A DNA stretch of 64,000 nt from Hansfordia pulvinata (lineage: Eukaryota > Ascomycota > Sordariomycetes > Xylariales). Location: assembly GCA_006538405.1 (NCBI GenBank), contig BJKQ01000021.1:1-64000 (forward strand). The letters are read 5' to 3'. Position 1 is the stretch's first letter; every line of letters starts with the position of its first letter. Below, in pieces: positions 1 through 13,000 of the stretch. A program made the position numbers and the translations under genes. The notes under the pieces are model-generated. The model was not told the DNA's origin and ran no database searches. It saw nothing but the letters and a program-made list of their open reading frames with translations.

Positions 1-253
1 ATAATACCGTAACGGCTCACGATATTCTTATATTAAATTATTATAATCTTTTAATAACTCGTTATAATCTTAAGTGGCTTATTATAATCTTCTTATTTTA
101 ATAAGTGATCGTGTTACATAACCTTATATTAATAATTTATATTTCTTATATATATAATTAAGTTAATATAACCTTATACAATTATTAATTTATAAGTCTT
201 TTACTTATATTAATATAACCTATCTTATTAGCTTAATAATCGGGTTCGTAATA
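1..253. repeat. Left LTR (3' LTR of minus-strand element), possibly truncated by window edge
   Basis: This sequence aligns almost base for base with 7355-7607. Shared blocks include GTAACGGC near the start, TTATTTTAATAAGTGATCGT in the middle and AATCGGGTTCGTAAT at the end. Most differences between the copies are C/T or G/A transitions, as RIP produces. The similarity begins at base 1, so the true end may lie outside the window. Confidence 0.85.
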
Positions 254-1189
254 TTATACCCTCTTTTTAAGTTATTTATCCTTAATTAATTAATATAAAA
301 AAGTAAGTAAGCCTTAACGTGGGCGTGGCTTTTATATTTCTTTTTTTTCTTTCTTCGTTTTATTAATTATATCGTTACGTGTTTAAAAATCGCGATAATA
401 TAATATAAATAAAGAGCGTAAATCCTTAATTACCTTTATTTCATGTTTTAAAGTCGATATTATACTTCACTCTTATTATTATTTTAATAACCTTTATTAT
501 TATATAATATTTTCTTAAAGCGATTATTATAAATAATATATCATTATTAACCGATCTTACGATAACGTTTAAATAGCTTTTATATTAAACTATATTCTTA
601 AGGAAAACGATTACTTTTAATTAAAGGAGTTTAAAATTAAAGAACGTTTATTAATTATATATTAATAATTTAATAAAGCAATATCGAAGCTTTAACGTTT
701 TTATTAATAACGGGCGTCGTTAAAATCTCGTAAAAGCGCTTTAATAACTCGTAAAATTTCCACTTTAAATAAGCTTAAGGTTTTTAAATAAGCGGAGTCT
801 TAAGCCATTAAGGACGCTTAAGTGTTAAGTGTTTTAAGTGTTATTAATTAAAATATAGTCGGCCTTAACTTATCTTTTAATCTTAATTTACTCGGTTTAA
901 GTGTTTTTAATAAAATTATCTTAATAATTATAAGTAATTTAAGTGGTTTTTAAGTTTTTAAGTGTTTTCCGATAATAAGTAACCTTTTTATTATATTAAA
1001 TACTTTATCGTAAATCCTTATTAACGTGAATTTAATATCTTTTTAACCTTAAATTCTTAAGCGTTAATATTAACTTTAATCTTTATTTTAAGTTATACGT
1101 TAACCGGTGCTGGTTTTAATAATAAAACGTGGAATATTAAGTAAATTCTTATAATATTAAGTAACGATAATTTATAATTAATTAATAAA

Positions 1190-3222
1190 ATAACCTTATT
1201 AATTTTAAATAGTCCGATCTTTTTAAAATTTAATTTATTATTAAGTCTTTTAATTTAAATATTTTTATATAATAAATAAACCTTATCTCCCTTTTTAAAG
1301 GTCGGCCTTAACGATTAATAATTATTATAATATCGTTTTATACATTATTAAATCGCTGTAAGCTCCGTGTAAAAGTGTTTTTAAAGTGTTATAAGGTGTT
1401 TAACTTAAATAACGGCTTTTAAAGCGTTACCGTTAATTATTACTTATTATAATCTTTACGGGTTAAATCCGTAATTCGTATAAAAGGGTAATATCTTTAT
1501 ATCTTTATTATTTAAGTTATTATATATAAATTTTGCTTTTAATAAAAAGGATACTTAATTATCTTATTTAAAGTTAATATAATATCTTAAATATTATTTA
1601 AGTACTTAATTAAGCCGTTCTATACGACCGTTTATTTATAAATAATATATTATTAACGTTTTATATTATACTCCGAGTTATTATATAAATGATTTTTAAA
1701 AGTAAGCTATAAAAAGCTTATCTTAATTTATAATAAGTTCTTTTAATAAGCTATGTTAATTAAATATGGTCTTATTTATTAATTATATAATCTGTATTAC
1801 AGTTATAATTTCCTTAAATAGCTGAAACTTTATAAACTTAATAAGCTATTTTATATAAACTATAATACTATTATAAACGATTTTAATTATTAAATTTATA
1901 AATAAAGGGAGCTTTATAATAAAGTTTATTAAAACCGATTTCCATATTTTATCTTAAAGGGTATAAGTTAAAGTTCTTTATAAGGCTTATATCGTGTTGC
2001 CTTAAATTAAAGGCATATATCGTATTCCTTAATTATTATTATAATTAATTCCTTAAGCTTTAAAAAATTATAATCGTGTCGTACTTATTATATAATCTTT
2101 TAAATCCTTTAATAACCGTGGGATAAATCTTTATAAATTATTTTAATAAGTTATTATTATAACGATATAAGTATAAATCGTTTATTACGGAAGAGTATAA
2201 CTTTATTAAATTATTTAAAGAGGTTAAACCGCTTATTATTTAATAATACTTTTAAACGTTATATTTCTTATTATAATTTATAATTAAACTGTTCTTTTTT
2301 AACTTAAGTAAGTTAAATTTATTATATTAAGATTAAGTTCTTATTTTTATTTTACCTTAAAATAGTTTATAATTTTATTATTAAGTTTACCGTGAAGTGA
2401 TTAAAACGCTTATTAAAAGCATTTACTTTAACGTTTTTTTTACCTTTATAATATTCGATCTTAAAGTTAAATTTTAAGAGGATCTTTATTTATTAAATTT
2501 ATCGTTTATTAAGAACCTTATTCTTTATAAAGGTTATAAGATTCTTATAATCCGTATAAACGGTTATTAAAGTAAAGGTGCTATTTAAGTAATGTCTCCA
2601 CTCTTTAAATACTTTAATAATAACTATAAGCTCTTTATTATATACCGTATAATTAAGCTTTAATTTATTAAATTTCTTTAAAAGTAAGCTATTAAATATA
2701 ACTTACTTATTTCGTTTTATTATTTAAGTTATCCTCTTATAACGAAGTCGCTAACGTCGGTCTCGACTTTTATAAGTTTATTAAGGTTAATTATAATTAT
2801 AACGGGTTCCTTTAAATTGCTTTTTTAAGGGTGTTAAATAAGGTTTAAAGTTCCTTATTTTATTTAAAGGGTTTATCCTTTTTAATTATATTAATTAAGG
2901 GTTTAACGTGCTTATTAAATCCTTTTATAAATTATCGGTGGAAGTTTATAAATCTTAAAAATCTTTTAATATTATAAATACTTTTAAAAACAGGCCATTT
3001 TTAAATAGCTTACACTTTACTTTATTATATTAACACCTTTCTTAATTAAATCGTGTATCTTATAAAGTCGACTTTTATTTAATAAAATTAACTTTTCTTT
3101 AAGTTAACATAAAGGTTAATATTTTAAAAGGCTTAAAGGACTTACTTTACGTGGCTTATATGATTTGCTTTATTTTTAAAGTAAATAAGAATATCGTTAA
3201 AGTATATAATTATAAAAACGTT
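1190..3222 (-). pseudogene. pol polyprotein remnant: reverse transcriptase, RNase H, integrase C-terminus
   Basis: Three patches still read like Ty3/Gypsy pol on the minus strand. At 3178-3222 the translation contains IIYFNDILIYF, matching the YxDD-type catalytic motif of reverse transcriptase with the first Asp changed to Asn by a G-to-A transition. At 2586-2609 it reads FKEWRHYL, then at 2538-2561 VYTDYKNL, matching the conserved VYTDHKNL of the RNase H domain (His to Tyr is also a RIP-type change). This is followed by NKVLNKR and a stop where family members have Gln. At 1273-1299 it reads FKKGDKVYL, followed by KNI and FKKIGLFKI, the typical integrase C-terminal segment. Stops interrupt all three patches. 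Confidence 0.85.
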
Positions 3223-6200
3223 ATAAAAAGGCTTAAGGACAGTGTCGATTATACTTTAAAAGCTAATTAAAGTATTTATAAGTTTAAAAGGTATTATTAA
3301 ATATTTAAAGTGTCCCTTTAATATTTAAAATGCTATTTTCTACTTATCTTTTATAAGGATCTTAATAAGGTGGTAAGCGTTTAATAGATTTATCGTAATA
3401 AAGATCTTAACTTTATAAAAAAGGTCCTTTAACACTTTAATTAAAAGTAAAGGGTACCGATTCTTAATCGTGATATTATTAAGCTATTAATAATTAATGT
3501 ATATCTTTTAAGATCCGTCTTTCTTAAGTATAAATAAGATAAAGTAACCGGTTAATAATATAAATAACTTAATATATCCCTTATTTAAATCTTATTATAG
3601 CTTCTTTTTAAGCTTTATACGTTATATTAAGTTTAACGGGTAAATAGGCTTAAATATCGGTTAAGCTCCGTTTTTAAATAGTATCGCGTGGTTATAATTT
3701 AAATATAATAATAAGCTATCTTTTATATTAAACTTATCTTAAAATAATGTTATAAATTATTAATACTCTTTAAGTATTACTTATTTTAATAAGTAATCCT
3801 TTTTTATTATCTTAATAATAACGCGTCTTACAGATATAAATTTAAATCCGTTTAATAATAAAGGCGTTATCTTTAACCGAGTGTCGTGATCTCTTTTTAA
3901 TTTTTTTTATTAAAAACGGTTAATACTTTAATTAACTTTAAGATTCGCCGATTATAATTAAGATATTTTTAAGATTATTTTATTTAAGATATTAACGATA
4001 TTTAATTAAAGTCTTATAAGTCGGTTATAAATAATAATTAAAAAGGGCGTAATCTTATATTCGATTTATCTTTAAGCTTTCCTTAAATAACTCTTATTTA
4101 TTATTATAAGTCGATATAAAGCGTCTTTCTTACTTTATAATAATTTAAATTTATTAACGATTTATAATAATATTAAATTCCGGGTCGATCCGTTATTAAT
4201 TAATATTTAAATTCTTTTTAATTTATAATATACCGTTATATTAAGTTATACGGCTTTATTTTTATTAAGGGCTTATTTTATTATATAAGTTCTTTTATTT
4301 ATTACCTTAAATTAATAATAAGGTGTTTTAATTTTTTAAGTGTTATCGCGTAATTACTTATATTAAGCCGTATTATTAAAAGCTGCTTATAAAAGCCTCG
4401 CTTTATCGTGATCCGGTGTTTAAAGGTAAAGCACGTTATTTATCGTTTCGCGGTGATAATTTAATTAATAAGTTATTAATATGTTTTAACGTTTAATTTT
4501 TAAGTATTAATTTTTTAATTAAGTGTTATACTTACTTTACGAGTTTAACGCGTGTTATATATATAATTCCTTTTAATAAGCTATAACGTTATCCCGATTT
4601 CTTATAAGGTATAAAGAGTGTTCTTTAATAAGATATAAAAGGTTTTATTAATATAAAATAGCCGAAGTATTAATAATATTATGGCTTTATATTAATTTAA
4701 GCGTTTTAACTTTTATAAAAAAGTAACGATACTTAAATTTATTAATTAAGTATTATTAATAAGTAATATAAATATAATTATATTAAGCGATCTCGCCGTA
4801 TTAAGCGTTATAAGGAATTAAGTCGTATATATCTTTATATACCTTTTTTAAGTCTTTTTTATTTAAAATTATTATAAGTTTTTTCGTGTCGTTAAAGGTT
4901 TTACCGTGGCGAAAGAAATCTTTTTTTTCTTTTTTATTAAAGGAATATTTATATAAGCTTTTTACTTAATAAATCTCTTTTTAATTATCTTAATTAATTA
5001 AACTTTTTAAAAGGTATTCGTTAAATTCTAAAATTAATATTTATCCGTTAAGCCCTTTTAAAGTTTAAGCGTATATTAATTAATTCGTTACTTTAATTAT
5101 TTCGTTATTTAATATAAGGTTTCTTATTATAAAGGTGTGATAATCCTCGTGGTTATTAATTTATTATTTTAAATTTTATCGTTTTATCTTATCTTTTATA
5201 AAGTATAATTTAAAGCGTAATTCTTACTCGTTTTTAAAAACAGCCTTTTTAATAAGTAAGTTAAAGGGATCTTTTTTAATAAATAATATAATCTTAATAT
5301 GTTCTTATATTTTATTATTTTTAACTTTAAGTATATTATTAATAATATTATTTAAGTCGTTATCGTATCGTTTATTAAGTAATACGTATAATTAAGGATT
5401 ATTTACAGATTCGTTAAAAAAACCAGATCTTTTATTTTAAATAAGCAGCTCGCTTTTTTATAATAACTCGTCGATATTTATACTTAAAAATCCGAAGTAT
5501 AGCATTATATTATATAATAATATTAAGCTTCTTTTAATTAATAATTCTTATAATTATTTAAAGGATTTACTTTAAGGAGTTACGTTATATAAAGCCTTAT
5601 TTATATACTTTTTATTTTAATATATCCTTTAAGTCTTATAAAAGCATTATAATATTAAATATATCACGGTTAACGTATCGTTATAAGGTTAAGTATATAT
5701 AATTAACTTAAAAGGTATTATAAGTCCTTTTTCGGAAGGTCTCGGTTTATTAATTTACGCGTTATTTTTAATGCTTTATTACTTTATTAAACCCTTTTCG
5801 TAAAATATTAAAGGTAGCGTTGAATTTAAGGTTAAAGTTTAAATTATTATATACCTTATAAGTTATATAAACTTATTCTTTAAGTATAAGAATTTAACCG
5901 TTCTAATTTATCGTGATTTCTTTAATAACCTTAATATGTTTATTAACTTATTTAAGTCGTTTAAACGCTTAATAATCGCGCGCGATATGCCTTAATTTAT
6001 TATAATTATAATATTTAAATATTTTCTTATATTTATCGTTAAGAGCGCGGTTAATATTTATAAATCTTAAGTGTTATTTATAAAAGGTAAAATAAGGCTT
6101 TATTCCTTTTTATCGTTATCGGCTTATATTTTATAACGTTTATTAATTATTACCGCCTTTCTCGCAGCGTCGTTTATAAAGTTTAATATCGATATAAATT

Positions 6201-7354
6201 ACGGTTTTAATATACTTTAAAAAGTCTTTTAATATGTCTTATTTAATTAATTCGTCCTTAACTTTATCCTTTAATCCTTAATAAAATATAAAGATCTTAC
6301 TCTCTTTAATTTAATTAAGTTATATAAGGATACGTTTAAAGTTTATAACGTAAAGGGATGTTAAGGTCTTTTATTAAAGGTTAATAAGTTCCTTTTCGGC
6401 TTATCGTTTCTTATTTAAGTCTTAAAATAGGCCTTTAAGTTATTATTTAAACTTAACATAAAATATAAAGATCTTTTTAATCTCGGTTAACCATTACTTT
6501 TAAGGTTTATTAATTACCTTAATAAAGTATAGTTTAAATTAAATTAAAGCCTTTTTACGGAGAAACGATCCGGCGTAAATAACTTAATCTTTTTTATTAT
6601 TAAAGTGTTTATATAATTAATAAAACGCCTTTATTTAAGTTAAGAACCCTTAAAGTTACTTAAAGGTGCCGTTAAAGGTTTTAAAAGGGTTAATCTTAAG
6701 GTTAACGTTAATTAAAAGAGCTTAAATAATGCCTTTAACGCTTTATATAGCCTTAACGAGTTAAGCTTATTAAAGTTTATTAATTATATTAATATGCTTA
6801 ATATAAGCTTATTATAATTATTCGTTAACGTTCTTATAAGCTTAATATAAGGCTTATAATTATTCTTATAAAGTGCGGAGCTTATTAAGTAATTACTTAT
6901 ACTTACCTTTAATAAGATCGTACTCCTCTTTATTATTATTAACCTTTTTTATTTCTTTAATTAAGTTCCTTAAAAGCGTTTACGCTACCGGTTATTTAAA
7001 GGATTTAAGTTAAGACGATATCGTGTTAATCGGATATTACTTAAGGGTATTAACGGATAATTATTAAATACTTAAATAAAAGTGATTAAAATATAATAAC
7101 TTAAATTCTTTTTAAAAAAAATATAAAATTAATTTAAGGTTTTATATTTTAAAAGAACACTTAAAAGGTCGTTTATTAATAAACTTTAAGTAATTAATTA
7201 ATAATAAGTAATTAAAGTATTAAATAAATAATAAATTATCGTTAAAAGGTTACTTTTATTTAAAAATAACTTAAATACTTAAATTAATTATTAAAGTAAT
7301 AAATAATTAAATATATAAGAAACCGTTTATCCTTATATATCCTTTATCCCTTTT

Positions 7355-7607
7355 ATAATACTGTAACGGCTTACGATATTCTTATATTAAATTACCGTGA
7401 TCCCTTAATAGCTCATCGTGATCTTAAATAGCTTACTGTGATCTTCTTATTTTAATAAGTGATCGTGTTACGTGACCTTATATTAATAATCCATATTTCT
7501 TACGTATATAATTAAGTTAATATAACCTTATATAATTATTAATTTATAAGTCTTTTACTTATATTAATATAGCCCGTTTTACCGGCTTAATAATCGGGTT
7601 CGTAATA
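7355..7607. repeat. Right LTR (5' LTR of minus-strand element)
   Basis: Second copy of the terminal repeat. It starts TGTAACGGC at 7362 and ends GGGTTCGTAATA near 7607. Before RIP this would fit canonical TG...CA LTR ends. It is slightly less mutated than the left copy, for instance keeping CCGTGATC where the left copy has a TTATAATC-type sequence. Confidence 0.85.
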
Positions 7608-10070
7608 AGGATAAAGGCTTTTATTAAGCTTTTTAATAACCTTATCATTTTAATACTTTATATTTTTTTAATAAACTTACGTAATTCTTATAATTTATTA
7701 TTTATTAATAAATAAATAAGTATATATAAAGGATCTTTACTTAATTATAAATTAATAATATAATTAACCTTTTTATATAAAAGAAGCTTAATAACGCTAT
7801 TTATATTAAAGAACTCTTTAAACTTTTAAAGATAAGTAAGAATAAGCTTAATTTCCTTACGATTTTAACTTATAAAAATGTTTATTATTTTTATTAATAA
7901 ATTAAAGTTTATTTATATTATTATATAATAATAAGTGCTTTTATTTTAAGTTTATTAAAATTTCCGGCGTGGCTTTAATATAAATTTAATTAAGTTATAT
8001 TTAAATTATTAATAACCCGTGTTTAATTATAACGTGATTCGCTTTTAAGTTATAATACCGTTAAATAAAAGTAATAAACTATTAAATAATTTAAGGTCCC
8101 GGTTAATTATTAAATAAAAAACTTATAAAGTTCGCTTAATCCCTTTATTATTTTAAAGTGTTATTATTACTTAATAAGATTTATACATTTTAATAAGTAT
8201 TTATATTATATTTATAAAGGATATAAGCTTTATTAAGGCCCGATTTAATTTATATTAAGTTATAAAGTTTAAATTAATTAAATTAACCTTTAAGTAAGTA
8301 TTTAAGTTTATATATATACTTAACTTTAAAGCTCCTTTATAAGGTGGCCGTATTAAGTAAAGTATATAAAACCGTATAAGTAAATCTATAAATTAATATA
8401 AATTAAAGGTAAAATATATAAAGGCTTATATTACCTTTTTACTTATTTTCTTAATTAATTTATAAGGTTTTTAAGTGGGTTCTTATCCTTTTCTTACTTT
8501 ACCTTTAACTTACAGTATTTTAATTTAATATAACCTTTCTTTTAATTAATAAGCTTTTACTTTTTAATATTAAGGTTATTTAACTTTAAATCATTATTAT
8601 TTTTACGTTTTTTTTATTGATTTTTATTATTAACGTTATTAAGTATATTTTAAGAGTTCTTTAATAACGTATCGTCTTTATATTAAAAGGTCTTTTTAAT
8701 AAACTTCTTCTTTTTTATACTTAATAATTCTTAACGTTAAGTAATAAGCTTTATTATTATTATATATTTAATAAGCAGCTTAATTATATAATTAAAAATA
8801 TTATCTTATAATATAAAAAGTAACTTCCTTAAAAATAATAAGGCCTGTTTTTAATTAATATAAAACTTAAGTTAATATTTTAACTTAATTAAATATTAAT
8901 TAAATTAATAAGGATCTTAACTTAAACGTTAAGCGGCTTACTCTTATTATATATTTAAAGCCATTTACTTATAAGTAAAGTGTTTAATAATAAACTTAAT
9001 TTATTTTATAAATTCTTATTAACTTCCTTTAAAGGCATATAGCTCTTTTTAAGATAACGTTTTATAATAAGTTTAATATAAGCCTTTATAAGTCTTATTT
9101 AACTTTTTATAATTAAAGATAACCTTTTCTTTACCGTTTTATATACGTTTTAAGGAAGCTTAAAAAACGGTCTTATAATTAACTTATTAAGTATTTTATT
9201 AAAAGAAAGTAAACTTTATATTAAGCGCCTTAATATTATTTATATTAACGTAACGGCTTATATTTAAAAGGCTTATAAATTTAAGCGGTTTAATATATAA
9301 GTCTTCCTTTAAATTTAAGTTTAACTTTAAAAAAAGGGTTCTTTACTTTTAAGAATTACCTTTATTTTAAAGGCGATTTATCTTTAAACACTGCTTAAGT
9401 CCTTTATGTCTTAATCGATAATATAATTATTATTAATTTAAGTTTTATACCTTATTATATATTAAGTTAAAGATCTTTAACTTTTATAATCTTTTTTAAA
9501 TATTATTTATATTTATTAATATATTATTTAATCGCCTTTATAATCGTTTCTCCTTTATTTATAAAGAAATTAAGTTATTATTTTAATCCTTTTAAGAATT
9601 ATTTTTATTTTATAAAGGTAACGGTTATTATTTATTAATAATTTAAGGTGGATCGGTTAATTAAGTATAAGATAATCCTTTTTTAATATTATTATTTTTA
9701 ACGGTAAAAGTTATTACTTTAAGTAATTAAAAAGTGAAGGTTTAAAATTATTATAAGTAAAAGACACGATTAAGTAAAGCAGTGTTAAAAAGGTAATATA
9801 AGGTATATAATAAATAAGAATTAAACCTTAAACCTTTATATTTAATAAGAGATTTAAAAGGTATTTATAAGGAGTTCGTACTGGTCTCGTATAGGAATGC
9901 ATTAAGTTAAGCTAAGACTTCTTTTTATAACACTTTTATAAAAACGTATTAATCGTGATATAATTTATAAAATAAAGGCACTCCTTATATTCGAATTATA
10001 AGATAAGGCGGTAATACGGTTCGTTAATATTAAGCATTATTAACTGGCATTAACTCGAAACTGATTCTTA
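7608..10070. repeat. Second RIP-mutated AT-rich block, element not identified
   Basis: Base composition matches the adjacent retrotransposon (CpA-poor, TpA-rich), so it should also be repeat DNA. I could not read any transposase, reverse transcriptase or terminal repeat in it on either strand, and it has no usable open frame. It may be a different element or a fragment into which the Gypsy element inserted. The AT bias fades between about 9,880 and 10,080. Confidence 0.6.
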
Positions 10071-13000
10071 ACCTTATAAAGTCTTAAGAAGCATAAAGCG
10101 TAAAGCTGGAACTGCAGGCCTGCTCTTAAAAAGTGGGTGGCGGAAGTGAAGGCGGGAGAGGAGAGCTGAATCAGTGGATACTAAACAGAACAAGCGGTTC
10201 GGCGGATTGGAAAAGAGCAGCCGACACGTCCTTTCGGGCGTTATAGGACGGGGCGTCGCAAGCATCCAGGTGCTACTTGACTCTTATAAGTGCGTACAAA
10301 GTCGCGTGGTTGACCTATAAAAATCTTGCCATTTGCAGTATCATGAGAATATTTGTATATTCCAGCACGACATGGCTTCCCGCGATATTGCTATGGAACC
10401 CAACCTTTGTAAGTCATAGCGTTGTTAGATTGGGAGCATTTTGAGCACCTCCCACCCGATTCGAATTACGGGACCTTTAACGAAAAATACTACCTTCACA
10501 AGAAAATGGCGCCTCGGTTTGCGAGAAATCTTAAACAGGAACAGTCGATGTGCGCATATCAATTAGGGGTGCGATGCTAAGTAGAAAGAAGAGATGGACG
10601 AGCGCCGACATCTTGGCCCCGAGCAGCTAAAAATAGCGGTGAACGAGGCGCAGGGCGCGAGACAGTATCAACCATGAGTTGACTTCGTTGTGCGACTCGA
10701 AATTTTATAAGCCTCTTTAATACAAGAGTCTTGAAGAAAAATACGCGGTACAGTAGAAATCGCGAGAATGGGGTGTGTCTCTATATCACCTTGCTTGGAA
10801 GGAGCCAGAACATCGATTATGACAGCAATGGAAGGCAAATGTGAACCGTCCCTATTCTATAAAGGGTTAGATAACTAGAGAAAGATTGTCTGGCAAGATT
10901 CATTGCAAAACTTGATCGGCTTGGCTTTCGCCGAACTCGAGTCAAAAGGAAATTTGAATCAGACTCACCACGTTCTCCCGCATAGATCCAAAAAACGCTA
11001 TTCTGAGGCTACCCAATCACCAACCTGCCATAAAATGTAAGGATACTATCTGAATTTTGGATGCACGGTATTCTTGCCCGTGAGCAGCCCAGATCTGCAG
11101 CACATAGCTCTTTTGCCAACTCGGAGTCATAGAGATATAACTTCTCGCTGTCGAGCGGGCCTAAAACGGGAACTCACCTGGAGAAAAATGATTGCAGTGA
11201 CTTGTAAACTCCCTAACAAGATTTCTCAACATACAGGACTTTCAAGTAGGAAGATGGCAAAGAAAGACACTTGATGAGTTTAGCCATTTGCCGTTTAGTC
11301 TGCCACATAAACCACATGAATATTTCGGAATATTGTTTCTATTGCTCTCTTCCCACATTTTAAAAAGCCAGTAAGGCTATTAAGCCACAGACCAAGTATG
11401 GTAAAGCGGCTTCTTGTCGTGAATGTCTTTGCTACCTTTAAATGCGTCCATTTCTTCCATTTTTCGATTCGCGACGTACAAGACTTCACTGTCGCTTTGA
11501 AATCTGAATTTTCTAACGTTGGAAGGCCACACATCCGGTTCGTCCTCATCATCAACGCCATCCCCGCGACCGCCGGTGCCCTCAAAGTTCGACATCAAAT
11601 CGCCGTTAGCGTCCAGATATTCCAGCTTCCACCTGGCATCTGCAAGCCGGAAAAGGGCTGTTGTCAGAAACATCAGTGAAGCAGGGCGGACCATGGTGAC
11701 TTTCAATACTTGGAAAAGATCTCGGGTGATTTTTAACGTATATGCTCCTCTGAATGGATAACATAGAGAACGTAGAGAATAACAGTAAGAGCGCGGGTTG
11801 AACGAGGTGAATGGGCAGTCACTGGCTTTATATGGCTAAAAGTATGATCCAAGGCGTTTAATTCATTTCATGTTGAAATAAGGTTTCCTTATAGAAACTT
11901 TTATCCATTTTATGTCTTGCTATAATCATTCAATTAAAACAAATTAAAACAAGCATGAACACAGGGTGGCGGACTACAAATTAAGCACCCCGTCAAATTA
12001 TCGACTTTATTTTAAGCATTCCCTGCGAGTGGCGTACGTTGTATCTTATGGTTATCACTGGTGGCCATTATATTTGCTGTTTAACCGCCCCCCTACGTTT
12101 CGTCTGGATGATACAGGAAATAAGGAAAATAAAAGACATTGGATTATTTATGCACGGATTAAGTTAGGATTTTAATCTTACTCTTTTTGCTCACCCAGTG
12201 GCAAAATCGTAATAAGTACAGCCACTATTAAAACGTTAATGACAATGTCGTTATCGGTGGCGTAGACCAAGGTCTATTCATATTCATCGTTTTGGTTTCT
12301 GCTAAGCAAGGGTTTTAAGTGAGGATCCACTTAAGTACTTATTCTATTACATGCTGTGTACCGGCTTCTTATGGTCTCTTAAGTAATCGAAATAGTTCTC
12401 AGGTGACGGTGGCTCTGAAGAATATAGGCAGCGGATGGCGATTCTGCCTTCTGACCTGAGGGTGTTTCGGCGAATTGGAATTGGGATGAGTAGCGTGCAG
12501 CAGATGGTGACGAACATGAACCGGTACTCCAGGTGTCTCACCAACTCTTCATTTAGTATCCTCGCCGTCAGATGTGGAGAGTGTAATCTTTAATGTCTCA
12601 GCACATGGCGCAGCACCAGTCACAATTGAATTAAGAGCCTATTCGATGTTAAATTTTTTTTTAAATGAAATGTCAAGGTGGCAAAAGGAACCTTCTGGCT
12701 AGCCTTGTTAATGATTATCTATTTTCAAACGCAGGTAAACTGGGTCAAAACCCATCCGGGTTCCAGTCAATGGTAGGAATCTTAGTACGTTGCCGCTTCT
12801 TGGGCAACGCCAGCCTGATTAAGTGGATTGCTGGAACCCTAGAGGCTTCAAATACAGTACATGTTGACAGAAGCCTATTTATGCAGCTTCTCTTTTGCTA
12901 GTGTCCTGCCACGCAGCTGGACTGCAACGCCCGTTGCGATACAGTGTCTATTTTAAGCAGTCAGTAATAGTAATCTAGAAGGCAAACTAACCTATTTTTG

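Larger units (their letters stand above)
1..7607 (-). mobile_element. RIP-mutated Ty3/Gypsy-type LTR retrotransposon (dead)
   Basis: A very AT-rich block with almost no CpA/TpG and abundant TpA, the signature of repeat-induced point mutation. Two direct copies of about 250 bp flank it and look like LTRs. On the minus strand, broken but recognisable pol remnants occur in the order expected for Ty3/Gypsy: reverse transcriptase (about 3178-3222), RNase H (about 2500-2610), then the integrase C-terminal region (about 1190-1300). Transcription would therefore run right to left and the right-hand LTR is the 5' LTR. Gag should lie between about 5 and 7 kb, but nothing there can be read. The left LTR may be cut by the window edge, and I could not find a matching target-site duplication. 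Stops are everywhere, many where Gln codons CAA would have become TAA, so the element cannot be active. Confidence 0.88.
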
